Shown: positions 38,870-47,602 of the stretch, in pieces
How the letters are laid out: each line of letters starts with the position of its first letter
Position numbering within the stretch: the stretch's first letter is position 1
Assembly: GCA_900696465.1 (NCBI GenBank)
Contig: CAADGE010000022.1
Location: 281,112 to 345,111, forward strand
DNA: 64,000 nucleotides
Direction of reading: 5' to 3'
DNA from: an uncultured Planctomycetota bacterium
Lineage (GTDB): Bacteria > Planctomycetota > Phycisphaerae > UBA1845 > UTPLA1
The notes under the pieces: generated by a model
What the model was told of the DNA's origin: nothing
What the model saw: the letters and a program-made list of their open reading frames with translations, nothing else
The model's database searches: none
Translations under genes and position numbers: made by a program

Positions 38870-38913
38870 CAGGACCTGTGCGTGGAATCACGTTCAGGTC
38901 CTGTTCCTTTTTT
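38870..38913 (+). terminator. Rho-independent terminator of the micropeptide locus
   Basis: CAGGACCTG (38870-38878) pairs perfectly with CAGGTCCTG (38895-38903); an inner CGTG/CACG stem (38881-38884 with 38889-38892) closes the loop. TTCC and six T follow. It separates the locus from accD. Confidence 0.9.
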
Positions 38914-38935
38914 ACGCATCTGCTGCCGCGGGCGA

Positions 38936-38941
38936 TATAAT
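38936..38941 (+). promoter_or_regulatory. Probable -10 box of accD
   Basis: A perfect TATAAT, 23 bases after the micropeptide terminator and 88 bases before the accD start. The -35 region (TTTACG or TTACGC at 38911-38917) is poor and overlaps the terminator tail. Confidence 0.5.
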
Positions 38942-39028
38942 AGCCCTCAATTGCATAGCCCGTGGCCCGAAGGAAGCGATCTCGCTCCCCGGCCGGTGAT
39001 CAAAAACGTTTGCAAATGAGAGCCAACG

Positions 39029-39829
39029 ATGGCGAAAGTCGAAGTACCCGAAGGCCTGTGGATGCGCTGCGACGGATGCAGCAAGATGGTCTTCAAGAAG
39101 GTCCTCGAAGAAAAGTTGCGGGTCTGCCCGGAGTGCGGCTACCACTACCGTGTTGACGCGCGGACGCGCGTGGCTCAACTGGTAGATCCTGAGACCTTCG
39201 AGGAGTTCAACGAGAACCTGGTCTCCAGCGATCCGCTCAACTGGCAGGACAGCATGCCCTATCGCCAGCGAATGGCCGCGGCGCGTGAAAAGACAGGTCT
39301 CGTCGAAGCCGTCGTGACCGGCAAGGCCTACATCAAGGGCCGACCGGTCATCCTCGCAGTCATGGATCCATTCTTCGTGATGGGCTCGATGGGAGCGGTG
39401 GTTGGCGAGAAGGTCACGGCCGCGATTGAACGGGCGACCGACCTGTCCATCCCGGTCGTGGTGGTGACCTGCTCAGGCGGCGCCCGCATGCAGGAGGGGC
39501 TTGTCAGTCTTATGCAGATGGCGAAGACCTCGGCCGCCGTCGCGCGACATGATTCGGCCGGCGGCCTGTACATCACTGTCATGACGGACCCGACTACGGC
39601 AGGCGTGGCCGCGAGCTTCGCCTTTCTGGGTGATGTGATCATCGCCGAGCCGAAGGCCATGATCGGCTTTGCCGGGCCGCGGGTGATCTGGAACACGGTA
39701 AAGGCCGAGCTTCCGGAGGGATTCCAGACCGCCGAGTTCATGCTGGAGCACGGCTATGTGGATCGGATCGTCGATCGGGCCGGCCTGCGGAGCGAGATCG
39801 CCCGCATCATCGATTATTGCGGCAAATAG
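39029..39829 (+). CDS. accD: Acetyl-CoA carboxylase carboxyltransferase, beta subunit
   Basis: The beta half of the carboxyltransferase that makes malonyl-CoA for fatty-acid synthesis. The N-terminal zinc ribbon is intact (CDGCSKMVF, then CPECGYHY, residues 10-35). The carboxyltransferase core shows AVMDPFFVMGSMGAVVGEKV, VVVTCSGGARMQEGLVSLMQ, GGLYITVMTDPTTAGVAASF and KAMIGFAGPRVI, with the C-terminal EHGYVDRIVDR. At 266 residues it is slightly shorter than the usual 280-300. accA is not in the window. It comes directly after the micropeptide transcript on the same strand. Confidence 0.96.
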   Translation: MAKVEVPEGLWMRCDGCSKMVFKKVLEEKLRVCPECGYHYRVDARTRVAQLVDPETFEEFNENLVSSDPLNWQDSMPYRQRMAAAREKTGLVEAVVTGKAYIKGRPVILAVMDPFFVMGSMGAVVGEKVTAAIERATDLSIPVVVVTCSGGARMQEGLVSLMQMAKTSAAVARHDSAGGLYITVMTDPTTAGVAASFAFLGDVIIAEPKAMIGFAGPRVIWNTVKAELPEGFQTAEFMLEHGYVDRIVDRAGLRSEIARIIDYCGK

Positions 39830-39876
39830 CATGTTTCAGGACGTGCCGGCACTGGTTTCTCCGAGTCAGATACGGC

Positions 39877-39882
39877 TATAAT
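39877..39882 (+). promoter_or_regulatory. Probable -10 box of the 39978 gene
   Basis: TATAAT in GGCTATAATCG, with a weak TGGTTT (39853-39858) 18 bases upstream, 95 bases before the start codon. Confidence 0.45.
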
Positions 39883-39977
39883 CGAATGGATATCCGTCAG
39901 GCGACCGCGATGACATACCAGAGATCGCCTGAGACATGCCTTCTGTGCGAATGCGACACCGGCCCAAGGAGTCATCC

Positions 39978-40868
39978 ATGCACGCGACGTTTTTCAAACG
40001 GCCCACGGGGCTGAATCTCGTCTGCGCGCTGTGCTTTGCAGTGCTGCTCGGGTCGGCCGTGCCATGTCTGGGACAGGGACGTGGTGGCGGTGGTGGTGGC
40101 ATGGGCACGCCCCCGAAGCCGAAGGATCCGGGCGGTGATCAGCCCTTCGACGATCGACCCACCGATTCTGGTACCGGCTGGGTAATGAAGTATGTTCCGC
40201 CCAAAGAAGGCGAAGACGAGGACGTCCTCGCTTATCTCACTTTCAAGCCGGAAGGAAAGTCGGCACCGATCAAGCTGCGCATCATGCGTGAGCAGGCGGT
40301 AAAGTTCGACTTCCAGGACAAGAAGGAAGTCGAGCCGGAGGAATATCCCGAAATCCTGACGCGCGGCCTGTATTGTCGCTTCACCTGGAAGATCATCCCG
40401 CCGCCGGAGGGCAAGAAGGTGCCCGTGCGCCTTCGGCAGAAGGAGCTGACCAACGTTTCCTTCGACAGCTTCGAAATTTCCGGCACGCTCGACGAAATCC
40501 GTGACGACTATGTGGTCATCCGCGGCAGGCCGACGCATGATCGGCTCTGGCCGGATTCCGATGCCGGCACCACGACCCCCGGCCGCGGCGGGACGACGGC
40601 GAAGGCCAAGGCCGTTCCGATTCGAAAGGTTCGCCTGCGGGTGCTGGAGGGCGTGACGCGCTTTCTGGACGCGGACAACAAGTCGCTTGACGCCGCCGAC
40701 TTCGAGCCCAATCACAAGGTCGAAGCGATGATCGTCTACGGCCGTCGCGGGGGGATTGCCCTGTCGATCAAGTCGCCCACGCTCCGAAGTGAGTCGGGCG
40801 AGGAAGATCGAAGTGCCGACGGTCGTGGCGGCGGGCGACAGCCACCGAGACCACCCTCTCCCGGTTGA
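39978..40868 (+). CDS. Secreted protein of unknown function
   Basis: A 296-residue exported protein. ATG 39978 has AAGGAG seven bases upstream and starts a signal peptide (MHATFFKRPTGLNLVCALCF to PCLGQG). A glycine-rich stretch (GRGGGGGGMG) follows. The mature part holds repeated beta-like segments with a charged character (LAYLTFKPEGKSAPIKLRIM; YCRFTWKIIPPPEGKKVPVR; LRVLEGVTRFLDADNKSLDA) and a disordered, Gly/Pro-rich tail. No family recognised. Confidence 0.7.
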   Translation: MHATFFKRPTGLNLVCALCFAVLLGSAVPCLGQGRGGGGGGMGTPPKPKDPGGDQPFDDRPTDSGTGWVMKYVPPKEGEDEDVLAYLTFKPEGKSAPIKLRIMREQAVKFDFQDKKEVEPEEYPEILTRGLYCRFTWKIIPPPEGKKVPVRLRQKELTNVSFDSFEISGTLDEIRDDYVVIRGRPTHDRLWPDSDAGTTTPGRGGTTAKAKAVPIRKVRLRVLEGVTRFLDADNKSLDAADFEPNHKVEAMIVYGRRGGIALSIKSPTLRSESGEEDRSADGRGGGRQPPRPPSPG

Positions 40869-41372
40869 TTCCTTCCCTTCCTTGCTCAATCCACAGAGAC
40901 GCCGCGCACTCGTGGCATTCGCCTTTCTAGACGTTCCTGCGATATCAGTGCTGATAACAATGATTTCGCGCATTGATCTGTGCCAAGTCGCCGTCACGAA
41001 GAGCGATGGCCCGTTCGGCAGTGCGCTGATAATGGCGAGGAAGCGGCCGACAGGTTGCAGCGTGAGTTACTTCCATCGTCCATATCCGGTGATGTTTCTG
41101 CCGACGTAATCAGATGGAAGACGGTTAGTTACGTCATGGTGCCGGTGTTCCTGCGACCGTGGCTGCGGCGGGGCGACCGACCGTAGGTCGACTCATCGAG
41201 GCCGAGGATGCCGGCTGCGAGGAATCAGCCCCTTGCGTATCCGGAATCGTCGGACAACGATTCACGGTTGACGCGTGCCGCGAGGTTGTCAGGGGCGGGT
41301 ACAGGTGTCGTGATCGTGTGCGGTTAGCGCTGCCGACGAACGGCGCTGAAAGACAGGGAGGCAGAGACAGCG
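40869..41372. other. 504-base intergenic region, nothing definite seen
   Basis: No supported reading frame, RNA family or repeat of the interspersed class. Short frames here lack ribosome-binding sites. There are a few GTAATC/TTACGT-like words and a GGGAGG site at 41356-41361 in front of the next gene. It probably holds only the promoter and leader of the following gene. Confidence 0.3.
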
Positions 41373-42833
41373 TTGCGTTCAGTCGAGTCACGAGTCGCGA
41401 TCCTGCCGGCGTTCGCCGCCGCCTGTCTGCTCTCGGTCGCCATCCCGGAGCCGTTCTGCAGTCGAGCATCGGGCCAGATGCAACTGAATCCCGACGCCCA
41501 GACCCAGTTTATCACGCGGCAACAGTCCCTCATTCGTGAAAATGAAGCCCGGCTGCAGAGGAATCTGCCTGCTGCGCAGAAGATTCGATTCGACTACGGC
41601 GGCTGGACGAACTTTTACTTCTTTCTGTTCGACGACGGATTCGACAGCAGCCGGACGCTTCGACAGTACGAAATGCGGCTCTGGGCCTCACTCAATGCCG
41701 ACCGCGGAATCCACCAGGGCTACGTCCGCATGCGGGCGAGTTATCTCGACTGGAACAGCGGCGACAGCTACACCGGCAACGATGACGATCTCGATGGGCC
41801 GAATCTCGAACGCGGCTGGTACGAATTCGACGTGGCCCGGGCGCTGCAGCTCTACGAACTGAATCAGACGCCCTTCGATCTGAAGGTCAAAATCGGTCGC
41901 GATCTGGTCAACGCCGGGACCGGCTATGCCATCAGTCTGCCGCTGGACCATGTTCAGGTGCAGGGAGGCATGCACGGTTTCGAGACGACCTTCATCTACG
42001 GACGCACGCCGTCGAGCACGCCGAACATCGATCGCAGCCGGCCGGTCGCGGATCACAGCGATCGCAATTTCTGGATTATCGAGCAGCGTTACAAGGGCTG
42101 GGACCGGCACGAACCTTTTGTGTACGTTGCCTGGCAGGAAGACCACACGCGGGAAGACCCGCCCAATCTCCTCCAGGACTACAAGTATGATTCGACCTAC
42201 ATCGGCTGGGGCTCCACGGGCGAGCTGATTTCGAACCTCCGTTACGCAACGGAGTGGGTGATCGAACGCGGCTCCAGCTACGGCGATCGTCGTTTTTTGC
42301 ACACCAATGAGATCAAGGCCTGGGCCTTCGATCATCGACTTGACTACTACTTCCGGCACAAGAGCAGGCCGGTCATCTCTGGCGAGTACATGTTTGCCAG
42401 CGGCGATTCCAACCGCCTGGGTAGTCCCACAAATGCCGAAGGTGGCGTGGCCAAGACCTATGTCGATCGCAGCTTTGTCGGCTTCGGGTTCCGAGATACG
42501 GGTTTGGCGCTGGCCCCACGACTGTCGAACATTCACATCTGGCGGCTCGGCGGCACCTTCCGCCCGCTGCCGGACATAGAATTGGCGAAGGACCTCGAGC
42601 TCGGTTCCGACTTCTATCTGTTCTGGAAGAACAGACGGGTCGCCGCCATCAGCGACACCTTGGCGGATGAACAGGCCGGCTATCTGGGTTGGGAAATGGA
42701 TTACTACGCCAACTACCGAATCCTGAGCGATCTGGCGTGGACCGTCCGCTTCGGCACCTTTTTCCCGGGGTCTGCTTTTTCGGACCAGACGACGAGGACC
42801 TTTCTCCTGACGGGCATTACATGGTCATTCTAA
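41373..42833 (+). CDS. Outer-membrane beta-barrel protein, alginate-export-like
   Basis: A 486-residue exported protein of the alginate-export/porin-like barrel type. A signal peptide (AILPAFAAACLLSVAIPEPF) is followed by strands with alternating hydrophobic residues, such as FDYGGWTNFYFFLFDDGFDS, QYEMRLWASLNADRGIHQGY, EPFVYVAWQEDHTRE and the terminal TFLLTGITWSF, which ends in Phe as in outer-membrane barrels. The segment VKIGRDLVNAGTGYAISLPL matches a conserved part of the family. The start is a TTG 12 bases after GGGAGG. Substrate unknown. Confidence 0.75.
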   Translation: MRSVESRVAILPAFAAACLLSVAIPEPFCSRASGQMQLNPDAQTQFITRQQSLIRENEARLQRNLPAAQKIRFDYGGWTNFYFFLFDDGFDSSRTLRQYEMRLWASLNADRGIHQGYVRMRASYLDWNSGDSYTGNDDDLDGPNLERGWYEFDVARALQLYELNQTPFDLKVKIGRDLVNAGTGYAISLPLDHVQVQGGMHGFETTFIYGRTPSSTPNIDRSRPVADHSDRNFWIIEQRYKGWDRHEPFVYVAWQEDHTREDPPNLLQDYKYDSTYIGWGSTGELISNLRYATEWVIERGSSYGDRRFLHTNEIKAWAFDHRLDYYFRHKSRPVISGEYMFASGDSNRLGSPTNAEGGVAKTYVDRSFVGFGFRDTGLALAPRLSNIHIWRLGGTFRPLPDIELAKDLELGSDFYLFWKNRRVAAISDTLADEQAGYLGWEMDYYANYRILSDLAWTVRFGTFFPGSAFSDQTTRTFLLTGITWSF

Positions 42834-42910
42834 GTCGGATTCTGACAGCATGTTGTCGTTGCTTCTGCCCGGCAGGTGGAAGTCGAGGGGCCTTCGCGCC
42901 TACAATACGG

Positions 42911-43522
42911 GTGTCCGTTCCTCGCAAGTCTCTCCCTGGTCTGATCCTCGCTCAGACATTGGTCGTGGTGCTCTCTGGCTGTTCCGCTCCGCGCATGGAG
43001 CATCCGGAGGTCAACGCCGCGGAACTCGGCGACGAAGGGTTCCAGCATTACCTGGCACAGGTCGACGTCGTGACTGTCGATGAGGCCTTCCGGGCGATGC
43101 TGATCCTTGCGGATGGCGAGGACGGCAGGGCGACATTCGAAGAGCGGAAGGCGGAACTGGAATCCCGCGGAATCGCACGGCCGCAGTGGAAGCTGCAGGG
43201 CGATCATGTAATCGATGCCGGTTCAGTGGCCTACATGGTCTGCCAGGTCTGCAAGATACGTGGTGGGGTCAACATGGCCCTGATGGGTTCGTGGGGTTTC
43301 GGGGATCGACGTTATGCCCTGCGGGAGCTGATTTATCGCCAGATGCTCTCGGAGATGGTCGAGTATCAGTACATGACCGGTTCAGAACTTCACAACCTGA
43401 TCCGCAAGGCAGACAACCTGATGATGCAGAAGGGGTTGTACGAATCAGAGAAGATTGATCTGACGGATGAGGGCGACCGCGACGAGCGCGGTAACCTGAT
43501 CGTGCCCCCGCCCACGAAGTAA
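42911..43522 (+). CDS. Lipoprotein of unknown function
   Basis: A 203-residue predicted lipoprotein. GTG 42911 gives a clean signal with a lipobox (SVPRKSLPGLILAQTLVVVL, then SGCSAP). An ATG at 42821 in the same frame overlaps the barrel gene by 13 bases and is an alternative. The mature part is helical (GDEGFQHYLAQVDVVTVDEA; AFRAMLILADGEDGRATFEE; LRELIYRQMLSEMVEYQYMT), a pattern seen in small envelope proteins near FecR-like genes in planctomycetes. Probably cotranscribed with the barrel gene. Start uncertain. Confidence 0.65.
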   Translation: MSVPRKSLPGLILAQTLVVVLSGCSAPRMEHPEVNAAELGDEGFQHYLAQVDVVTVDEAFRAMLILADGEDGRATFEERKAELESRGIARPQWKLQGDHVIDAGSVAYMVCQVCKIRGGVNMALMGSWGFGDRRYALRELIYRQMLSEMVEYQYMTGSELHNLIRKADNLMMQKGLYESEKIDLTDEGDRDERGNLIVPPPTK

Positions 43523-43597
43523 GTGGGGCAGTTCCTCGCAGATTGAAAACGTCCTTGCCGGCTGAAAAGGCCCGTTCCGGAGCGGATAAAACCGCAT

Positions 43598-43627
43598 TTG
43601 CATTCCGAGACCTTTGTATCGTATGGT
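43598..43627 (+). promoter_or_regulatory. Weak promoter candidate for the FecR-like gene
   Basis: TTGCAT (43598-43603), 18 bases, TATGGT (43622-43627), 41 bases before the start. Confidence 0.3.
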
Positions 43628-43667
43628 TAAGGGCTGGTATCGGCTGGTGAGCGAGGGAGACACACAC

Positions 43668-44732
43668 ATGCCACGAACCATGAAAACCTCCGTCGGGGTG
43701 CTGACAGGTCTGCTGCTGTTGATGCAAGGGGGGCTGGCCTTCGGTACGGAGGCCGCGGGCACGCAACCGGCCGCTCCAGACGATTCGCTCGTTTTCGAGG
43801 TCACCAGCATCGAAGGCCGCGTGCGGGTAGCGCCCAGCGGGACGGATATCCTGCGCGACGACGGCTGGACACTTGTCAAACTGGGTGATTTCATTCGTGC
43901 CGGTCAGCAGGTGCGTGTGCCGGTACGCAGCCGTGTGAAGCTGACGGCACGCCCGGCCGAACCGCCCACAGTCTTGCTGATCGAATCCTCCAGCACGGTC
44001 AATTTCAGTGAACTGGCGCTTCGTGAGGGTGTGGCTCGGCAGCGGCTTCAGATCTCTTACGGTGCCGTGAAGGCCGGTGTGGCCGAGGGAGAGGTCCGCA
44101 GCGACATGGAGATTGAGTCTCCGACGGCCACACTCTCAAAGAAGGGCACCGACATCTTTGGTTTCGAGGTTCAGGCCGATGGCCGCTTCACGATGTTCCT
44201 TTCACCGCAGGGCCGCGGTCTGGTTCAGGGCATTCTCAATCAGGCAGGCGGGTTCGGCAGTTCAAAGGTCCAGTCGCGTTTTCTCACCCCGGGACAGTGG
44301 ATCAGCCAGCAGATGATGCGTGCGATTGAGAACATGCCCTTTGATCAGAAAGTGCTCGTCAGCGATCCGTACGGTCTCGTCGGCGCTGATCAGCTCTTCG
44401 CCCTGCTCAATGATCGCGGCGGTATCAGCTTCCTGCTGCCTGCCGGAAGCAGCCCGTGGAACATCCTCGGCGGACCCAGCCAGCGCGACGGCCTCACCAC
44501 GACGCCGCAGACGTCGCCCACGGATCCGATTCAGAATCTCACCAGTTCGCTCTTCGGGACCGGCTCGGGACAGCCGCGGGCACTGCCCGGTGGAGATTTC
44601 GGCATCGGTCAGGGCGTGCTGCCGGGCATCTTCGGTCCTCCCCGGCGGATCAACCCGCTGCGTGAGATGATCACCAACGCCAATCCGAATCGGTCCAACC
44701 AGAAAATGGGGATGGCCTTTCGTCGGCGCTGA
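43668..44732 (+). CDS. FecR-domain exported protein
   Basis: A 354-residue protein with a signal peptide (MKTSVGVLTGLLLLMQGGLA) after ATG 43668, itself eight bases after GAGGGAG. Residues 30-190 form a FecR-like domain: VFEVTSIEGRVRVAPSGTDI, VKLGDFIRAGQQVRVPVRSR, LLIESSSTVNFSELALREGV, YGAVKAGVAEGEVRSDMEIE, SPTATLSKKGTDIFGFEVQA. The C-terminal part is low complexity, rich in Gly, Pro and Ser. FecR domains usually sense or anchor at the envelope. No sigma factor gene is adjacent, so an anti-sigma role is not supported. Confidence 0.8.
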   Translation: MPRTMKTSVGVLTGLLLLMQGGLAFGTEAAGTQPAAPDDSLVFEVTSIEGRVRVAPSGTDILRDDGWTLVKLGDFIRAGQQVRVPVRSRVKLTARPAEPPTVLLIESSSTVNFSELALREGVARQRLQISYGAVKAGVAEGEVRSDMEIESPTATLSKKGTDIFGFEVQADGRFTMFLSPQGRGLVQGILNQAGGFGSSKVQSRFLTPGQWISQQMMRAIENMPFDQKVLVSDPYGLVGADQLFALLNDRGGISFLLPAGSSPWNILGGPSQRDGLTTTPQTSPTDPIQNLTSSLFGTGSGQPRALPGGDFGIGQGVLPGIFGPPRRINPLREMITNANPNRSNQKMGMAFRRR

Positions 44733-44762
44733 CCGGCGCGGACGTGATCCAGGACCGTACGC

Positions 44763-46409
44763 TCATTGATCGTCGTTCGACTTCTCCCGGATGTCGACGA
44801 CCTCGATCTCCAGTTGCCCCATGAGCGGGAACATCGCCATGATGGACTCGATCATCCCTTCGTCGCCGAGCGGCATGAGGGAAAGGGCGATGTGCGTCGG
44901 ATCGCAATCCGTCTGGCGGAAGGCCGCGTCGATATCCACCCACTGACCTCCAATGTAAACCTGCGTCCACATGTGATAGCCGAAGGCCTTCACGCCTTCG
45001 GCGCCGAAGGGGCCCGCGGGAACCTGCACGAGTCCGCTGACGCCGCGCGAAGGAATACCGTTGGCCCGGGCCAGTGCCGCAAGCAGCACGGCGTGTTCGG
45101 TGCAGTCGCCGCTGCGCGTACGGGCAACCTCTGAGGCGGTGGCGAAGCCCACGTCGAGTCCCTTTTCACTGACATAGTCGGTGACGAATTTCCGCATGGC
45201 GTCCGCTTTGTCGGCGGGGCTACGCGCGGAACTGACGGACCTTCTGGCCAGTCGCTTGATGCGCCGATCGTCGATATCCACCATCGTCGTTGCGGAGAGA
45301 TAGGGTGACAGGTTTCTGGATGCATCCTCACGAGCGGCATTCGATCGCAGGGCTGACCAGTCGATTCGCCGAACGGTCAGCAATCCCTCCCGGTCGCTGA
45401 CGCGCTTGAACCGCTGCATCGTCGTATCGGGCAGATTGGGCAGTCGATGCTTGCCGCCAGGCGGGAGCTTCAGCCGATAGACGACTTCCTGCGCGGTCTT
45501 CGGCACGGTTCGATCCACGTGGATGAACGTGTTGATGAACATTTCCGGCGCGTCGTCGGTCGTGAGGGCTTCTTCCCGGCTGGTGCGATACAGGTTCACC
45601 TTCATGATGCCCATGTCGAGCGTGGCAATGACCGGCGTGGCGTCATCATCCACCCAGCTATCCGTGGTGATTTCCATCGCGCCGGCTGGCACTGCGGTTA
45701 CGTCGCTCTTATCCTTCGGATCTGACGCAGTGCTTCCCGCGCCGGCCAGAATCGCAGCGGGGTCGAGTTTCATCGTCGAAGAAATGCGATACAGCTCCTG
45801 CGTCTTGCCGAGAACATCGACGCGCTCCTTCGCATGGACCTTGAGCGTCAGTGGAATCGCGCCGTCGGCCTTCATGCTCGGCTCGTAGATCTTGATCGTA
45901 AAGCTCGTTCCCGGCTTGAGGCCGCGCCGCCGCTGCTCCAGCAATTGCCCCCAGGCGAACTTCACATCAGGATCGAAGTCGTAGCTTGCTTCGCGCTTGA
46001 GACCCGACTGTTCGGTGATCAGCTTGACCTTGCCATCCGCGATCACGCCCTGATTCGTTACCGGCATCTGTCCCATCGACATGACCATGGAGAACGACAG
46101 TGGGCGGCCGTCGAGCGTTTCGCGGTAGCGCTGATCCGACGTAATCTCGAGTTTCGCGTCCGCCCGGGCGATCCTGAAGCTCATCCGCACACGCGTATGG
46201 ATTTCATCGCCGCTGCGATCGGAGAAGGAGTGCATGTAGCCGCAGCGCGCGTCCTGAATCTTGACGACGTACCACTCCTCGTGCTTGTCGGGATAGGCGA
46301 TTTGCGGCTCGGCAGCTTGCAGGCCGATCGGCCATATGAAGCTGATCAGCGCGACCGTCAATCGCATGGGAACAGATCGAAGCGGCAGGGCAACCGTGTA
46401 ATGGTACAT
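44763..46409 (-). CDS. Exported transglutaminase-like protein
   Basis: A 548-residue protein with a signal peptide (MRLTVALISFIWPIGLQA) after ATG 46409, which has AAGGAG six bases upstream. The C-terminal transglutaminase/protease-like domain holds the triad: Cys in RSGDCTEHAVLLAALARANG, His in YHMWTQVYIGG and Asp in WVDIDAAF. The N-terminal 350 residues form a beta-rich region with no recognised family. Such exported transglutaminase-like proteins may act as cysteine proteases or acyltransferases at the cell surface. Substrate unknown. Confidence 0.85.
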   Translation of the reverse strand: MYHYTVALPLRSVPMRLTVALISFIWPIGLQAAEPQIAYPDKHEEWYVVKIQDARCGYMHSFSDRSGDEIHTRVRMSFRIARADAKLEITSDQRYRETLDGRPLSFSMVMSMGQMPVTNQGVIADGKVKLITEQSGLKREASYDFDPDVKFAWGQLLEQRRRGLKPGTSFTIKIYEPSMKADGAIPLTLKVHAKERVDVLGKTQELYRISSTMKLDPAAILAGAGSTASDPKDKSDVTAVPAGAMEITTDSWVDDDATPVIATLDMGIMKVNLYRTSREEALTTDDAPEMFINTFIHVDRTVPKTAQEVVYRLKLPPGGKHRLPNLPDTTMQRFKRVSDREGLLTVRRIDWSALRSNAAREDASRNLSPYLSATTMVDIDDRRIKRLARRSVSSARSPADKADAMRKFVTDYVSEKGLDVGFATASEVARTRSGDCTEHAVLLAALARANGIPSRGVSGLVQVPAGPFGAEGVKAFGYHMWTQVYIGGQWVDIDAAFRQTDCDPTHIALSLMPLGDEGMIESIMAMFPLMGQLEIEVVDIREKSNDDQ

Positions 46410-46456
46410 GTGAACTCCTTGACGATACATGCTCGAGGATTTAGCATCCTAATCCC

Positions 46457-47050
46457 ATGCGAGCAGGGATGCGACACGTCGGTGAGGGGGTTCTTACCGT
46501 CGGGCCCGGGCGGGCCATATCGGTGGTCGGAACTCTCTTCGTGATGATCATAGTCAGCGGGTGTCAGCGGCCGGCGCAGCCGACTCAGCCAACGGCTACC
46601 TTTGTGGAGGCCGAAGAGCTGGACGCGCTCTGGGATGCCGCGCTTCGCATCCTGCGACGACACGATTTTCAGCCGGATCGGCAGGATCGCACCGCCGGCA
46701 TCATCACTACGCTGCCCTCGACGAGCATGCAATGGCACGAGCCCTGGCGGCAGGACGTGGCCGACGGCTACGGGCTGCTGATGGCCTCTCTGCACACCAT
46801 ACAGCGACAGGTAACAATCCGCTTCATCCGGCAGGAGGGGTGGTCGATGGATGTCCAGGTGGACGTCTATCTGCTCAGCGCTTCGGATTACCAGATCACG
46901 AGCAGTTCTGCGGGCATTCGCAGCTTCAGCGGTGATCTGCCCACGGTCACCGGCGAGAGGGTCATCGCCGCCGACACGCGCCGCTGGATCCATCTCGGCC
47001 GGGATGCATCGATGGAAGAGCGCCTGCTCAATCGCATCCTCGCCTATTGA
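46457..47050 (+). CDS. Small lipoprotein of unknown function
   Basis: A 197-residue exported protein. A hydrophobic signal ends in a lipobox (VGTLFVMIIVSGCQRP). The mature part has ALWDAALRILRRHDFQPDRQ, DRTAGIITTLPSTSMQWHEP and VTIRFIRQEGWSMDVQVDVY, a ferredoxin-like or small alpha/beta arrangement of unknown role. The gene lies between two minus-strand genes, convergent with the phosphatase gene; its start is divergent from the transglutaminase gene with only 47 bases between. Confidence 0.65.
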   Translation: MRAGMRHVGEGVLTVGPGRAISVVGTLFVMIIVSGCQRPAQPTQPTATFVEAEELDALWDAALRILRRHDFQPDRQDRTAGIITTLPSTSMQWHEPWRQDVADGYGLLMASLHTIQRQVTIRFIRQEGWSMDVQVDVYLLSASDYQITSSSAGIRSFSGDLPTVTGERVIAADTRRWIHLGRDASMEERLLNRILAY

Positions 47051-47059
47051 TTCTTCGCT

Positions 47060-47602
47060 TCAATCGTCTTGCGCTTCGAGCGCCATCCTTTCAATCTGGC
47101 GGACGATCTCGTACCGTTCAATTCCGCGCGCCAGTCGCGGCCGCGCCGCGCGAAGGATGGCCAGTGCATCGGCCGCGCGGATGCGCCGCGACACCATCAG
47201 GTAGCACAGGACCAGAATAGCACTGCGGCCCCTTCCCGCCTTGCAGTGGACAAGCACTTTGCGCCCCGCGGCGATCTCATCCTTCATGAAAGCGACGCCC
47301 CGGAGGAGATGCTCGCGGCTGGGGCAATGGTAATCGAGCGTCGGCAGTCGAAGCTGCCGCAGGCCGCAGGATGCCAGTGCGGCGTCATCACCGGCGTATT
47401 CTTCGCAGAGGTTGACGACGGCACCGACGCCCTGTTCCGCAAAGCGACGCAGTTCCCCGGCCGATGGAAGACTGCCGATCGCCACATGGTCGTCGACCCA
47501 GTCGGCCTGTCGCCACAGCCCCGCGGCGCACATCAGTCGGTTCACCCAGAGTGACGGATAAAACGAGGTGCGGATCAGCAGCTTGAGGAGTGCGTCAGTC
47601 AT
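47060..47602 (-). CDS. Dual-specificity protein phosphatase-like protein
   Basis: A 180-residue cysteine phosphatase. The signature HCKAGRGRSA (HCX5R) is intact, with a general acid candidate in the LPTLDYHCP loop about 35 residues before. One N-terminal hydrophobic helix is present in SLWVNRLMCAAGLWRQADWV. The layout is closest to PTPMT1/PgpA-like lipid phosphatases, but a protein substrate cannot be excluded. ATG 47602 (MTDALLKLL) overlaps the end of the phosphodiesterase gene by eight bases. It is the last gene of an overlapping four-gene cluster. Confidence 0.85.
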   Translation of the reverse strand: MTDALLKLLIRTSFYPSLWVNRLMCAAGLWRQADWVDDHVAIGSLPSAGELRRFAEQGVGAVVNLCEEYAGDDAALASCGLRQLRLPTLDYHCPSREHLLRGVAFMKDEIAAGRKVLVHCKAGRGRSAILVLCYLMVSRRIRAADALAILRAARPRLARGIERYEIVRQIERMALEAQDD

